From positions 310,001-374,000 of the forward strand of contig NZ_WTYY01000003.1 in NCBI RefSeq assembly GCF_009827405.1: a stretch of 64,000 nucleotides of DNA. The letters run 5' to 3'. Positions 20,101 through 29,121 of the stretch are shown piece after piece (position 1 is the first letter of the stretch; each line of letters begins with the position of its first letter). Source of the stretch: Alteraurantiacibacter aestuarii. Its GTDB lineage: Bacteria > Pseudomonadota > Alphaproteobacteria > Sphingomonadales > Sphingomonadaceae. Position numbers and translations under genes: made by a program. The notes under the pieces are model-generated. The model was given only the letters and a program-made list of their open reading frames with translations, was not told the DNA's origin and ran no database searches.

Positions 20101-21901
20101 CCATATCTTCATCGATCCCGATCCCGATCCGGCGGTCAGCTGGAAGGAACGCCAGCGGCTGTTCGACATGCCGCGATCCAGCTGGGCGGAATATGATGCC
20201 AAGCTGCTGTCCAAGGGCGGCGGCGTCTTTGCGCGCAGCATGAAGCGCATTCCGTTGTCAAAACAGGCGCGCGCGCTGCTGGACGTCACCGAAGAGGCGC
20301 TCGATCCCGAAAGCCTGATCTCGGCCATATTGAAGAGCCATGCCGACCTGATCTGGTTCGGCGGCATCGGCACCTACATCAAGGCCGAGAACGAGACGAA
20401 TGCCGAAGTGGGCGATCCGGCCAATGACGGGCTGCGCGTCAGCGCCCGCGACGTGCGCGCCAAGGCAATTGGCGAAGGCGCGAATCTGGGTGTGACGCAG
20501 GCGGGCCGCATCGAATTCGCACTGCGCGGCGGGCGCATCAACACCGATTTCATCGACAATTCGGCAGGCGTCGATTGTTCGGACAATGAGGTGAACATCA
20601 AGATCGCCCTCACTGCCGCTCGCAAGGCCGGTCGCCTGTCCGAAGAACGCCGCAACGCCCTGTTGCAGGAAATGACCACGCAGGTGGGCGAGCTGGTGCT
20701 GGAGGATAACCGCCTGCAGGCTCTGGCCCTGTCGATTGCCCAGCAGGGCGGGGCCCAGGCGATGGGCGCGCATCTGCGGCTGATCGAGACGCTGGAGGAA
20801 ATTGGCGATCTTGACCGGCGCACCGAGGGCCTGGCCGAAAGTGACGTGCTTGCCCGCCGGGCCAGCGATGGCTTTGGCCTGACCCGTCCCGAACTCGCCA
20901 TCCTGCTGTCCAACGCCAAGCTGGTGTTGCAGGATGCGGTGGAAGGCTGCGCGCTGGCAGACGATGCGGCGGCACAGCCGCTGCTGATGGGCGATTTCCC
21001 CGAGCAATTGCAGCAGGCCTTCCCCAAGGCGATCCTGAGCCACCGCCTGCGCAAGGAAATTGTCGGCACGGTCGTGGCCAACCAGATCGTCAACCGCATG
21101 GGCATGATCTATCCCTTCGAACTGGCCGAGGAAGAAGGCGTGGGCCTGAGCCAGGTCGCCTGTGCCTTTGTCGCCGCCTGCGACCTGATCGGCATGGATG
21201 CAATCTGGCGCGCGCTGGACGAGGCTGCCATGCCCGAAGCCGCGCGTCTGGCTCTGTTTGACCAGGCTGCACTTGGCCTGCGCGGCCATATGGCGGACCT
21301 GCTCAGGGCCGGCGGCTGCCAGATTCCTCCCTCGCAGCTCAAGGCTGAAATCGGCACCATGGTGGCGGATCTTTCGGCCCATGCGGATGATGCACTGGGG
21401 GTTGAGGCGCGCAGCCATGTGACGGCAATTTCCGCGCAGCTCATCGAAGCCGGATCGCCCGTGAAGCTGGCGCATATGGTGGCCGAGCTGTTCGCGCAGG
21501 ATGGCGTTATCGGGCTGGCCCGGCTGGCCAGCGACTGCCGGATGGACCCGGTGGAACTGGCCAATGCCTTTGTCGATCTGGGCAGCCGCCTGGGGCTCGA
21601 CTGGGCGCAGACCCGCGCTTCGGTGATGAACCCGTCCGATCCGTGGGAACGCCTGCTGGTTGCGGGGCTGGCGCGCGATTTCCAGCAGATGCGCTTCGAT
21701 TTCCTGCGCAGTCAGGCCCAGTCTCGCAAGGGCCGGGACGATATTGGCAGCAGCATTGATAAATGGGCAGGTGCCAACAGCGGAGCGATCGAGCAGTTCC
21801 GCCGGATAGTCACCCGCGCGCAGGCCAGCGTACCGGTCTCCTCCGCCATACTGGCGCAGATCGGCAGCCAGGCACGCAATTTGCTGCAACGGTCCTCCTG
21901 A
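17171..21901 (+). CDS. gdhB: NAD-specific glutamate dehydrogenase, large (180-kDa) class
   Basis: Oxidatively deaminates glutamate to 2-oxoglutarate with NAD. 1576 residues, typical for this class. The catalytic core lies near residues 775-850: [38 protein letters not shown], followed by [11 protein letters not shown] and the nucleotide-binding [17 protein letters not shown] region; the N-terminal third carries the ACT-like regulatory modules and the C-terminus is helical. AAGGGCCAGG precedes ATG 17171. It is apparently monocistronic. The antisense strand contains a 1017-codon open frame that is a coding shadow. Confidence 0.96.
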   Translation: [1576 protein letters not shown]

Positions 21902-21910
21902 TCCGGTGGC

Positions 21911-21944
21911 CTTGACCCGGTGCTTGACCCAGCGTCCTTGACGC
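21911..21944. repeat. Degenerate direct repeats CTTGACCC after gdhB
   Basis: CTTGACCC at 21911 and 21923 and CTTGACGC at 21937, in the 71-bp gap between gdhB and the flavoprotein gene. Spacing is 12 and 14 bases. It may be decayed tandem duplication; a regulatory role is not shown. Confidence 0.6.
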
Positions 21945-21972
21945 AGCCGCCGAATCCAGCGAACCGTTGGCC

Positions 21973-23211
21973 ATGAACAGCGCTGATGTCGTGATAGTGG
22001 GAACGGGCCATGGCGGCGCACAGGCAGCCATTGCCCTGCGCCAGAACGGGTTTGCAGGATCAATCCTGATGATCGGGCGAGACAAGTCTCCGCCCTATGA
22101 GCGCCCGCCGCTGTCCAAGGAATATCTCGCCGGAGACAAACCTTTCGAGCGTCTGCTGATCCGGCCCGAACAGTTCTGGCCTGACAAGCAGATCGATCTG
22201 ATGCTGGATACTTCGGTCACCCGCATCGATCCCCATGCGAAGGAAATCACCCTCTCCAAAGGCGGACCGGTGCGCTATGGCACGCTGATCTGGGCTGCTG
22301 GCGGCGATGCCCGGCGGCTGTCATGCCCCGGCGCGCATCTGGCCGGGACGCACGCCGTGCGCCACAAGCCCGATGTCGATGGCATGATGGCGGACCTGCA
22401 GGGCGGGGCCAAGCGCGTGGTGGTTGTGGGCGGCGGCTATATCGGCCTGGAAGCCGCAGCCGTGCTGACCAAGCTGAATTGCCTGGTCACGCTGGTTGAA
22501 GCACAGGACCGCGTGCTGGCGCGCGTGGCGGGAGAGGATCTTTCGCGCTTTTTCGAAGCCGAACATCGCCGCCACGGGGTCGACATTCGCCTGTCCGCCT
22601 CGGTCGACTGCCTGCTGGGCGATGGTGAAGGCGATCAAGAGCGCGTGAAGGCAGTGCGGCTTGAAAGTGGCGAGGAAATCGCCTGCGATATCGTGGTTGC
22701 CGGGATCGGCATCGTGCCCGCCGTCGGGCCGCTGATCGCTGCGGGAGCGGCCGGGGCGGACGGCGTGGACGTGGACGAATATTGCCACACCAGCCTGCCC
22801 GACGTCTATGCGATCGGCGATTGCGCAGCCCATGCCAATGCCTTTGCCGATGGCGCGATCATCCGGCTGGAAAGCGTGCAGAACGCCAATGACATGGCCA
22901 CCACTGCCGCCAAGGCCATTTGCGGCCAGCCCCAGCCCTATCACGCGATTCCGTGGTTCTGGTCGAACCAGTATGACCTCAAGCTGCAGACCGCCGGCCT
23001 CAGCATCGGACATGACACTACCGTCCTGCGCGGCGACCCGGCAGAGCGCAGCTTCAGCGTGGTCTATCTCAAGGACAGGCGCGTCATCGCCATCGACTGC
23101 GTGAACCGGGTGAAGGATTATGTGCAGGGCCGCAAACTGGTGGAGGCGCGGGCGGAAGTAGATGCCGCGGCGCTGATGGACGCCGATATACCGCTCAAGG
23201 ATTACCTGTAA
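21973..23211 (+). CDS. Ferredoxin-NAD(P) reductase of the putidaredoxin/rhodocoxin reductase type
   Basis: 412 residues. Two Rossmann motifs: FAD site [14 protein letters not shown] near residue 8 and NAD site [14 protein letters not shown] near residue 148; [14 protein letters not shown] and [13 protein letters not shown] are the class signatures, and the C-terminal domain begins near [14 protein letters not shown]. Enzymes of this kind pass electrons from NADH to a [2Fe-2S] ferredoxin that serves a P450 or dioxygenase. No ferredoxin is adjacent; the only P450 in the window is at 36742. Its 3' end overlaps the queG 3' end by 17 bp. Confidence 0.92.
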   Translation: MNSADVVIVGTGHGGAQAAIALRQNGFAGSILMIGRDKSPPYERPPLSKEYLAGDKPFERLLIRPEQFWPDKQIDLMLDTSVTRIDPHAKEITLSKGGPVRYGTLIWAAGGDARRLSCPGAHLAGTHAVRHKPDVDGMMADLQGGAKRVVVVGGGYIGLEAAAVLTKLNCLVTLVEAQDRVLARVAGEDLSRFFEAEHRRHGVDIRLSASVDCLLGDGEGDQERVKAVRLESGEEIACDIVVAGIGIVPAVGPLIAAGAAGADGVDVDEYCHTSLPDVYAIGDCAAHANAFADGAIIRLESVQNANDMATTAAKAICGQPQPYHAIPWFWSNQYDLKLQTAGLSIGHDTTVLRGDPAERSFSVVYLKDRRVIAIDCVNRVKDYVQGRKLVEARAEVDAAALMDADIPLKDYL

Positions 23212-24268
23212 GCTGTTCAAGCGCCCATCGGGCACTTTCAGCCACCGTTTCATCCCCGTCACCCAGCAACGCCCGGACCGGACCGGCCAGCGCCCGATTG
23301 CCGCTGTTTCCCGCCGCAATCAGGCAGTTGCGCACAAACCGGTCACGCCCGATGCGCTTGATCGGAGAGCCTGAGAACTTCGCCCGAAAGCCTGCGTCGT
23401 CCAGCGTCAGAAGATCGCGCAACAGCGGCCCGGCCAGATCGTCGCGCGCGGTAAAGGCAAGGTTGCGCCCGGCCGCCTCGGCAAATTTGTTCCACGGGCA
23501 GACTGCCAGGCAATCATCGCAGCCATAGATGCGATTGCCGATGGCGGCGCGAAATTCCAGCGGGATCGGTCCCTTGTGCTCGATCGTCAGATAGGAAATG
23601 CAGCGCCTTGCATCCAGTTGATAAGGCGCGGGAAAAGCATCTGTCGGGCAGGCCTGCTGGCAAGCGTTGCACGATCCGCAGTGGTCTTTCTCCGGCATAT
23701 CCGGGGCAAACGGCAATGTGGTGTAGATCGCGCCCAGGAACAGCCAGCTGCCATGCTCGCGGCTCACCAGATTGGTATGCTTGCCCTGCCAGCCGATGCC
23801 CGCCGCCTGCCCCAGCGGCTTTTCCATCACCGGCGCGGTATCGACGAATACCTTCAGCTGCATCTCCAGCCCGGCATCCTGCGCCGCGGCAGCCAGCCAC
23901 CGGGCCAGTGCCTTCAGCGCCTTCTTGACCACATCGTGATAGTCCCGGCCCTGCGCATAGACCGATATGCGCGCCTTCTCGTCATCGCCCTCCAGCGCCA
24001 GCGGATCGCCATCCGGCGCATAGGACATGCCCAGCGCGATCACGCTTTGCGCCTCGCTCCACATGCTTTGCGGGCCCTGGCGCACATCGGCCCTGTCTTC
24101 CATCCACGCCATGTCGCCGTGAAAGCCTGCATCGAGCCATTCGCGCAGGCGCTGCGCCTGCTGCGGATTATCCGCCGCCGGTGCAAAACCGATGGCCGCA
24201 AAGCCCAGCTGCGCCGCCTGCTGCCGCAATTCGTGCTGAAGTGAATTGATGACGGCCGCGTTAACCAT
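23195..24268 (-). CDS. queG: Epoxyqueuosine reductase
   Basis: Last step of queuosine synthesis: cobalamin-dependent reduction of epoxyqueuosine in tRNA. 357 residues. Two ferredoxin-like 4Fe-4S motifs, [16 protein letters not shown] near residue 195 and [13 protein letters not shown] near 252, plus N-terminal [11 protein letters not shown] and [18 protein letters not shown], are diagnostic. The C-terminus has a HEAT-like ending ([21 protein letters not shown]). Divergent from the ABC exporter ATPase; the gap is only about 44 bp, so their promoters overlap. Confidence 0.95.
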   Translation of the reverse strand: MVNAAVINSLQHELRQQAAQLGFAAIGFAPAADNPQQAQRLREWLDAGFHGDMAWMEDRADVRQGPQSMWSEAQSVIALGMSYAPDGDPLALEGDDEKARISVYAQGRDYHDVVKKALKALARWLAAAAQDAGLEMQLKVFVDTAPVMEKPLGQAAGIGWQGKHTNLVSREHGSWLFLGAIYTTLPFAPDMPEKDHCGSCNACQQACPTDAFPAPYQLDARRCISYLTIEHKGPIPLEFRAAIGNRIYGCDDCLAVCPWNKFAEAAGRNLAFTARDDLAGPLLRDLLTLDDAGFRAKFSGSPIKRIGRDRFVRNCLIAAGNSGNRALAGPVRALLGDGDETVAESARWALEQLTGNP

Positions 24269-24312
24269 AAACCTGCTTGCTCGTGTTCATGCTTGGGCTG
24301 TACCGCGAGCAG

Positions 24313-25272
24313 ATGGACAATGCGACATCAGACACAACGGGGCTGGCAATCGAAGTTCGCGGCCTCGTCAAACGCTTTGACGATACGCTGGCGGTGGACG
24401 GGGTTGATCTGAGCGTAAAGCGCGGATCGATCTACGGCATTCTTGGCCCCAACGGCGCGGGCAAGACCACCACCTTGCGGATGATTCTGGGTATTATCGA
24501 TCCCGATGCGGGAATGCGCCGCGTGCTGGGCCACAAGGACCCGCAGGATGTCGCCCGGCTGATCGGCTATTTGCCCGAAGAGCGCGGCCTCTATCCGGCG
24601 ATGAAAGCCTATGAGGCGATCGCCTTCATGGGCGCGCTGCGCGGCCTGCCACTGGCCGAAGGGCGCAGGCGCGGGCGCGAGCTGCTGGAAAATCACGACC
24701 TTGGCCATGCCGCAGACCGGCAGATCCGGCAATTGTCCAAGGGCATGGCGCAGATCGTGCAATTGCTGGGCACGCTGGTGCATGACCCTGAGCTGGTGAT
24801 TCTGGATGAGCCATTCTCCGGCCTCGACGCCATTAATCAGGGCAAGCTGGAAGTGCTGATCAGGTCGCTGGCGGACAAGGGCACCACAGTCATCTTCTCC
24901 ACCCATGTGATCGCCCATGCCGAGCGCCTGTGCGAAGGCATTGCCATTATCGCCGGCGGCAAGGTGCCCTTTGCCGGGCGGGTGGACGACGCGCGCGATC
25001 GCATTCCCGCGCAGGTCCGCCTGGAAACCAGCGCAAGCGAAGGTCCGTGGAAGGCCGCCCTGCCGCAGGAAACGCGCCGGGTGGGACAGTTCTGGTATTT
25101 CCCGCTTCCCGAGACAGGGATTGAGCCACTGCTGCGCGCGCTGATCGATGGCAACGCCGGCATCCAGTCGCTTTCCATAGAACGGGCTGGCCTGCATGAT
25201 GCCTTTGTCGCCATTGCCGGTGAAGCCGCCGCCGCCGATCTGGTAACCCGGCCCCTAAGCGAGGTAGCGTGA
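24313..25272 (+). CDS. ABC exporter ATP-binding subunit (NatA-like)
   Basis: About 319 residues. Walker A GPNGAGKTTT, signature LSKGMAQIVQL, Walker B LVILDEPFSGLD and the switch His in FSTHVIAHAERL are all present, with the DUF4162-type C-terminal extension seen in NatA-like ATPases. The start is uncertain: ATG 24313 is taken since earlier starts (24277, 24289) crowd the queG promoter. The stop overlaps the permease start (TGATG), so the two form one transporter operon. Confidence 0.9.
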   Translation: MDNATSDTTGLAIEVRGLVKRFDDTLAVDGVDLSVKRGSIYGILGPNGAGKTTTLRMILGIIDPDAGMRRVLGHKDPQDVARLIGYLPEERGLYPAMKAYEAIAFMGALRGLPLAEGRRRGRELLENHDLGHAADRQIRQLSKGMAQIVQLLGTLVHDPELVILDEPFSGLDAINQGKLEVLIRSLADKGTTVIFSTHVIAHAERLCEGIAIIAGGKVPFAGRVDDARDRIPAQVRLETSASEGPWKAALPQETRRVGQFWYFPLPETGIEPLLRALIDGNAGIQSLSIERAGLHDAFVAIAGEAAAADLVTRPLSEVA

Positions 25273-26537
25273 TGAACCAGTCCAGCCAATCGGGCCGCCT
25301 GTCGCTGTGGCGCGCCGCCTTCGTGGTGGCCCGCCGCGATTTTACCGCGATCCTGTTCAGCCGCGCATTCATCTTCTTCCTGCTCGGCCCGCTGTTCCCG
25401 ATTGTGGTGCTGGTGCTGGCGAGCACGGTCGGCGCGCAAGTGCAGACGTCTGCCATCACGGCCGATGTGGGCGTTGCCATGCAGGGCGATGATGTGGATG
25501 CCATGCTGGCCGCACGCAACGATCTGGCATCGCATATAGGCCCGGCCATTCCGCCCATGGTGGAACTGAAGAGGCTGGAGCCGGGTGAGAGCTTTGATGC
25601 CCGTGCCGTGCTGGAAGGCCGGGAAGGCAGCCTGGCCGCCATCGTCACCGGTACACCCGAAAACCCCGAACTGACCGCCCCCGCCGGCAATCTGGCGCGC
25701 TGGGAAGGCACCATTGCGATGATCGCGGCGGGCGCATCCAGGGCGGAGCCGGCAGCCTATCCGCATGTCACCACCAGTGCCGTTGCCACCAGCGGGGCGA
25801 GCGAGAACCGCGGCCGGCTGGGAACGGCGCAGAGCGGGCAGTTGATGTTGTTCCTGCTGATCATGTTGCTGGCCAGTATGGTGCTGTCCAATCTGGTTGA
25901 GGAAAAGGGCAACAAGATCATCGAGATCCTTGCCGCCGCCATCCCGATGGATGCCGTGTTCATGGGCAAATTGTTCGCGATGCTGGCGATTTCCGTATTC
26001 GGTATCGCCGTGTGGGGAACGGCGGGCGCCACCTTGCTGGCGCTGGGCGGCAGGTCTCTGTCCGAATTCGCCAATCCGGGGGTCGGCTGGCCGTTGTTCT
26101 TCACGCTGGGGGCGCTCTATTTCGGCATGGGTTATCTGCTGCTCGGCTCCATCTTCCTGACCATCGGATCGATGGCGCCTACCGTGCGCGATGTGCAGAC
26201 CATGGCCATGCCCGCCACCATGACGCAGGTGCTGGTGTTCTTTTTTGCCAGCCTGGCGGTAACCAGAACGGGGGAGTGGATCGAATATGCAGCTATCGTG
26301 TTCCCGCTCAGCTCACCCTTTGCCATGCTTGCCCGTGCCGCGCTGGATGAAGCCATCTGGCCGCATGTGCTGGCGCTTGGCTGGCAACTTGTCTGCGTGG
26401 CCGTGTTCATCAAGGTCGGGGCTGGATTGTTCCGCAAGAAGGTGATGAAATCGGGACCGCAGGCCGTCAGGCAGCGTCCGCGCGGCCTGGCCCTGATTGT
26501 GAGCATGTTCAGGAACGGTTCCGACAAACCAGCGTAG
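25272..26537 (+). CDS. ABC-2 type permease (NatB-like)
   Basis: 421 residues. One N-terminal TM helix (IFFLLGPLFPIVVLVLAS), a large extracytoplasmic domain of about 140 residues, then five or six TM helices from MLFLLIMLLASMVLSNLVEEKGNK onward. The VEEKGNKIIEILAAAI element is typical of NatB/ABC-2 membrane proteins of Na+ or drug export systems. One-base overlap with the ATPase. Substrate not deducible. Confidence 0.9.
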   Translation: MNQSSQSGRLSLWRAAFVVARRDFTAILFSRAFIFFLLGPLFPIVVLVLASTVGAQVQTSAITADVGVAMQGDDVDAMLAARNDLASHIGPAIPPMVELKRLEPGESFDARAVLEGREGSLAAIVTGTPENPELTAPAGNLARWEGTIAMIAAGASRAEPAAYPHVTTSAVATSGASENRGRLGTAQSGQLMLFLLIMLLASMVLSNLVEEKGNKIIEILAAAIPMDAVFMGKLFAMLAISVFGIAVWGTAGATLLALGGRSLSEFANPGVGWPLFFTLGALYFGMGYLLLGSIFLTIGSMAPTVRDVQTMAMPATMTQVLVFFFASLAVTRTGEWIEYAAIVFPLSSPFAMLARAALDEAIWPHVLALGWQLVCVAVFIKVGAGLFRKKVMKSGPQAVRQRPRGLALIVSMFRNGSDKPA

Positions 26538-26547
26538 GAATATCATC

Positions 26548-27039
26548 ATGACCCGGCAGCAAATTGATCGACGCAAGCTTTTGGCCTGGTTGGGCATGGG
26601 CGCAGCAATGCCTGCCATTGCCGCCTGTGGTTTCAGCGCCAAGGCGCAGAGTTTTCGCGTTTCTTATACCGAAGCCGAATGGCGCCGCCGCCTGACGCCT
26701 GAAGAATTCCGCGTGTTGCGAGAGGAAGGGACGGAGCGCGCCTTCACGTCCCCGCTCAATAACGAGCACCGCACCGGCACATTCCTGTGCGCGGGCTGCG
26801 CGAATGAAATCTATTCCTCCGCCACCAAGTATGACAGCCGCACCGGCTGGCCCAGCTTCTATCGCGAGATCGCAGGAGCGGTCGGATTTTCTACCGATTA
26901 CAAGCTCGGCTATCCGCGCCGCGAAGTGCATTGCGGTGATTGCGGCGGGCATCTGGGCCATGTATTCGATGATGGTCCGCAGCCTACCGGCAAGCGGCAT
27001 TGCATCAATGGTGTGGCGATGGACTTCCGCCCCGCCTGA
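26548..27039 (+). CDS. msrB: Exported peptide-methionine (R)-S-oxide reductase
   Basis: Repairs methionine-R-sulfoxide in proteins. 163 residues. Two zinc CxxC pairs (CAGCANE and CGDCGG) and the catalytic RHCINGVAM are present. Unusually, the N-terminus is an export signal: DRRKLLAWLGMGAAMPAIAAC has a twin-Arg followed by a hydrophobic segment and a lipobox-like AIAAC, so the enzyme is probably a Tat-exported or lipid-anchored periplasmic form. It follows the ABC permease by 10 bp. MsrA at 62.2 kb also has a signal peptide. Confidence 0.95.
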   Translation: MTRQQIDRRKLLAWLGMGAAMPAIAACGFSAKAQSFRVSYTEAEWRRRLTPEEFRVLREEGTERAFTSPLNNEHRTGTFLCAGCANEIYSSATKYDSRTGWPSFYREIAGAVGFSTDYKLGYPRREVHCGDCGGHLGHVFDDGPQPTGKRHCINGVAMDFRPA

Positions 27040-27040
27040 G

Positions 27041-27062
27041 CCTGATCGGCCCCTGATCGGCC
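27041..27062. repeat. Exact 11-bp tandem duplication after msrB stop
   Basis: CCTGATCGGCC occurs twice head-to-tail starting one base after the msrB stop codon (27037-27039). The second copy merges into the small hairpin downstream. Confidence 0.9.
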
Positions 27063-27074
27063 CTGTGCGGGCCG
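27058..27074. terminator. Weak hairpin between convergent msrB and PilZ genes
   Basis: CGGCCC - TGTGC - GGGCCG, a six-pair GC-only stem in the 47-bp gap between convergent genes, with no real T tract. A possible but weak terminator. Confidence 0.4.
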
Positions 27075-27086
27075 GACTTTCCGGAT

Positions 27087-27719
27087 TCAGGCAGGTTTCC
27101 GGGATTGCATGGCGGCAATGATCCGCGCCAGATCGCCGAATTGGAACGTATCTTCAAACACCAGGCCAAAGGCATTGTCGCGCCGCCAGCGAATCTTGGC
27201 ATTAACTTCGGGCAGGTCTTGCGCAGAAAGCCTGACACGCTGGTCGATTGAGAAGCGGTGATCGCTGGTGATCTTGGCACCTTGCTGGGAGATATCATGG
27301 ATATGGGCCGCAGCACGCTCATCTCCGCTGGCGACAATAGCCGGAACCTCCAGATTGATCCGAATGGGGCGTTTGGCAAAGCGACTGGGGCTTTCGACGA
27401 TTCGAGCGATATTTGCCGGGCCAAGAAACTTGAGGCCTGCCCGGTCGCTATCCTGCCAGATCAGCTCCAGCTCATGCTGGTCACCATTCTGCATTTCCAG
27501 CATCATCGCGCCGCAGTCGGGCAGGGCATGGAAGACCCTGACATTGACGCCGGTCTCCGATGCATCTCGCACAACGCACAGAAATTCCCCCTCGGGCGTG
27601 ATGAGCTTGGCCGCCCGAATCAGCAAAGCGAATCGGGGTGCTCCGCGCTGATCGCTGCCCGATTGTGCAGCCCCGGCGGAATGCGCAGTGGCAGTGTCGC
27701 GGCGTAATCCGTCGCGCAT
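27087..27719 (-). CDS. Tandem PilZ-domain protein
   Basis: 210 residues with two PilZ-like modules. The first, about residues 26-105, has RFALLIRAAKLI and RDASETGVNV; the second, about 110-205, has SRFAKRPIRINLEVPA and IHDISQQGAKI. Each keeps an Arg-rich entry and a D-x-S-x-x-G element, the two parts of the c-di-GMP-binding signature. PilZ proteins couple c-di-GMP to motility, polysaccharide or surface behaviour. No effector domain is fused and no partner gene is adjacent. Confidence 0.85.
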   Translation of the reverse strand: MRDGLRRDTATAHSAGAAQSGSDQRGAPRFALLIRAAKLITPEGEFLCVVRDASETGVNVRVFHALPDCGAMMLEMQNGDQHELELIWQDSDRAGLKFLGPANIARIVESPSRFAKRPIRINLEVPAIVASGDERAAAHIHDISQQGAKITSDHRFSIDQRVRLSAQDLPEVNAKIRWRRDNAFGLVFEDTFQFGDLARIIAAMQSRKPA

Positions 27720-27877
27720 GGCGTCTCCAAAAGTCTACGCGGCGGCTGCCCCAATCAACCGGCCCGCTGGCTGCGAACAGAATTAATCTAACCCCATGTG
27801 GTTGATGAATGGATAACGCAGCGAGACATTCGTTTCAGACGCGGATGCGTCGGTGGCCAAGCATTGGCGCGGAAAGC

Positions 27878-27963
27878 TGGTGCGGGCGGCGGGACTCGAA
27901 CCCGCACGAGCAAAGCTCAGGGGATTTTAAGTCCCCGGCGTCTACCAATTCCGCCACGCCCAC
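27878..27963 (-). tRNA. tRNA-Leu (TAA anticodon)
   Basis: Reading the minus strand, GTGGGCG pairs with CGCCCGC (one T-G wobble) as acceptor stem, followed by A and an encoded CCA. The D arm contains GGAATTGGTAGACG, the anticodon stem-loop is GGGGA-CTTAAAA-TCCCC with anticodon TAA, a long variable arm (TGAGCTTTGCTCG) is present as in class II tRNAs, and the T arm is CGGGTTCGAGTCCCG. It decodes UUA/UUG leucine codons. It borders the catabolic cluster. Confidence 0.96.
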
Positions 27964-27999
27964 ATCGTTAAAAAAGTGCCTAGCGCGGGCTTTACCCGC

Positions 28000-29121
28000 T
28001 TACCAGTATCGCTTGCTGGCGATCTCGGCACCTTGTGCCAACGTGGCCAGCTTTGCCCACACCACATCGGGATCAAGGTTGTTGCTGCCGGCATGGACGG
28101 AAAAGCCGCAATCCACGCCCGCCATCACCCGCTCACGGCCCAGCAGATCGGCATAGCGGCCAATCCTCTGCGCAATCAGCTCAGGGTGTTCGATATAGGT
28201 CGATTGCGGTTCGATCATGCCCGGGCACAGCACCTTGCCTTCGGGCAGCGGATTGTCCTCAAAGAAGGCGAATTCATGCGCGTGGCGCGGGTTTGCGCCT
28301 TCCAGCAGCACGGCATGCGGCTTGGCGCTCCACACGATGTCGGCAATTTCGTCCAGCGCCACGTCGCAGTGATGCGGGCCGGGATAATTGCCCCAACACA
28401 GGTGCATGCGGCATTGCTCTGCCGGAATATTGCGCAGCGCATGGTTAAGCGCGGCGATGTTCATGCCGATCCGCTTGCGGAATTCCTCCAGGCTGAGATT
28501 GGTGAACTGCACATGGCGGCCCATCGCCAGATCCGGGCAATCGACCTGCAGGGTGATCCCGGCAGCGGCAATCGTCTCATATTCGTGGCGCAATCCCTCG
28601 GCCAGGGCGAAGACATATTCCTCGTCACTGGGGTAATATTGGTTGGGGAAGAACAGCGCGGTGACACCCGGAGATGCGGCGGACATGAAGCTGTCATGGC
28701 CAGCGGCAATGCGCGTCAATCGCTCCGCATCGATGCGCGGAGCTTCCATGTCGATCACTTCGATGGGGCTGGTGCAGGCAGGGGCGGACCGCTTGGCGCG
28801 GCCCTTGTTGCCAAACACCTGTGCCTTGGCGCCGGGGAATTCCTCCAGGTCCTGAAACTCGTACTGGCCCGCTTCGCCGCCGAAGCCCGACAGGCGGTGC
28901 TTGATATAGGTGGCGTAGGACGGCTTGGACATTTCACCATCGCCGACGATGGAAATGCCCGCCGCCTTCTGGTGGCCGATCACCTCCGCCGTGGCCCGGT
29001 CAATCGCCTCATCCAGGGCCGGCTGATCGACCCCGTCGCCGCCTTCGCGGGCGAACATCAGGTCTAGCAGGTACTCTGGGCGTGGCAGGCTGCCGGTATG
29101 GGTGGTCTTGAACCCGCTCAC
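28000..29121 (-). CDS. MetE-like zinc methyltransferase/thiol transferase, copy A
   Basis: 373 residues, a stand-alone version of the C-terminal catalytic half of cobalamin-independent methionine synthase (UROD/MetE-like superfamily). TTHTGSLPRP opens the barrel; the zinc ligands are visible as HLCWGN (HxC, about residue 245) and the late Cys in VDCGFSVHAG. In MetE this site activates homocysteine thiolate; in relatives such as epoxyalkane:coenzyme M transferase it activates other thiols. The full-length folate-binding N-terminal half of MetE is absent. Its ATG overlaps the copy B stop by four bases. Role within the cluster is inferred to be methyl or thiol transfer, not housekeeping methionine synthesis. 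Confidence 0.85.
   Translation of the reverse strand: MSGFKTTHTGSLPRPEYLLDLMFAREGGDGVDQPALDEAIDRATAEVIGHQKAAGISIVGDGEMSKPSYATYIKHRLSGFGGEAGQYEFQDLEEFPGAKAQVFGNKGRAKRSAPACTSPIEVIDMEAPRIDAERLTRIAAGHDSFMSAASPGVTALFFPNQYYPSDEEYVFALAEGLRHEYETIAAAGITLQVDCPDLAMGRHVQFTNLSLEEFRKRIGMNIAALNHALRNIPAEQCRMHLCWGNYPGPHHCDVALDEIADIVWSAKPHAVLLEGANPRHAHEFAFFEDNPLPEGKVLCPGMIEPQSTYIEHPELIAQRIGRYADLLGRERVMAGVDCGFSVHAGSNNLDPDVVWAKLATLAQGAEIASKRYW

Noticed and set aside
17051-20104. A 1017-codon open frame on the minus strand opposite gdhB
   Set aside because: No ribosome site, His/Gly/Gln-rich composition typical of antisense of GC-rich genes, and it fully overlaps a clear gdhB frame.
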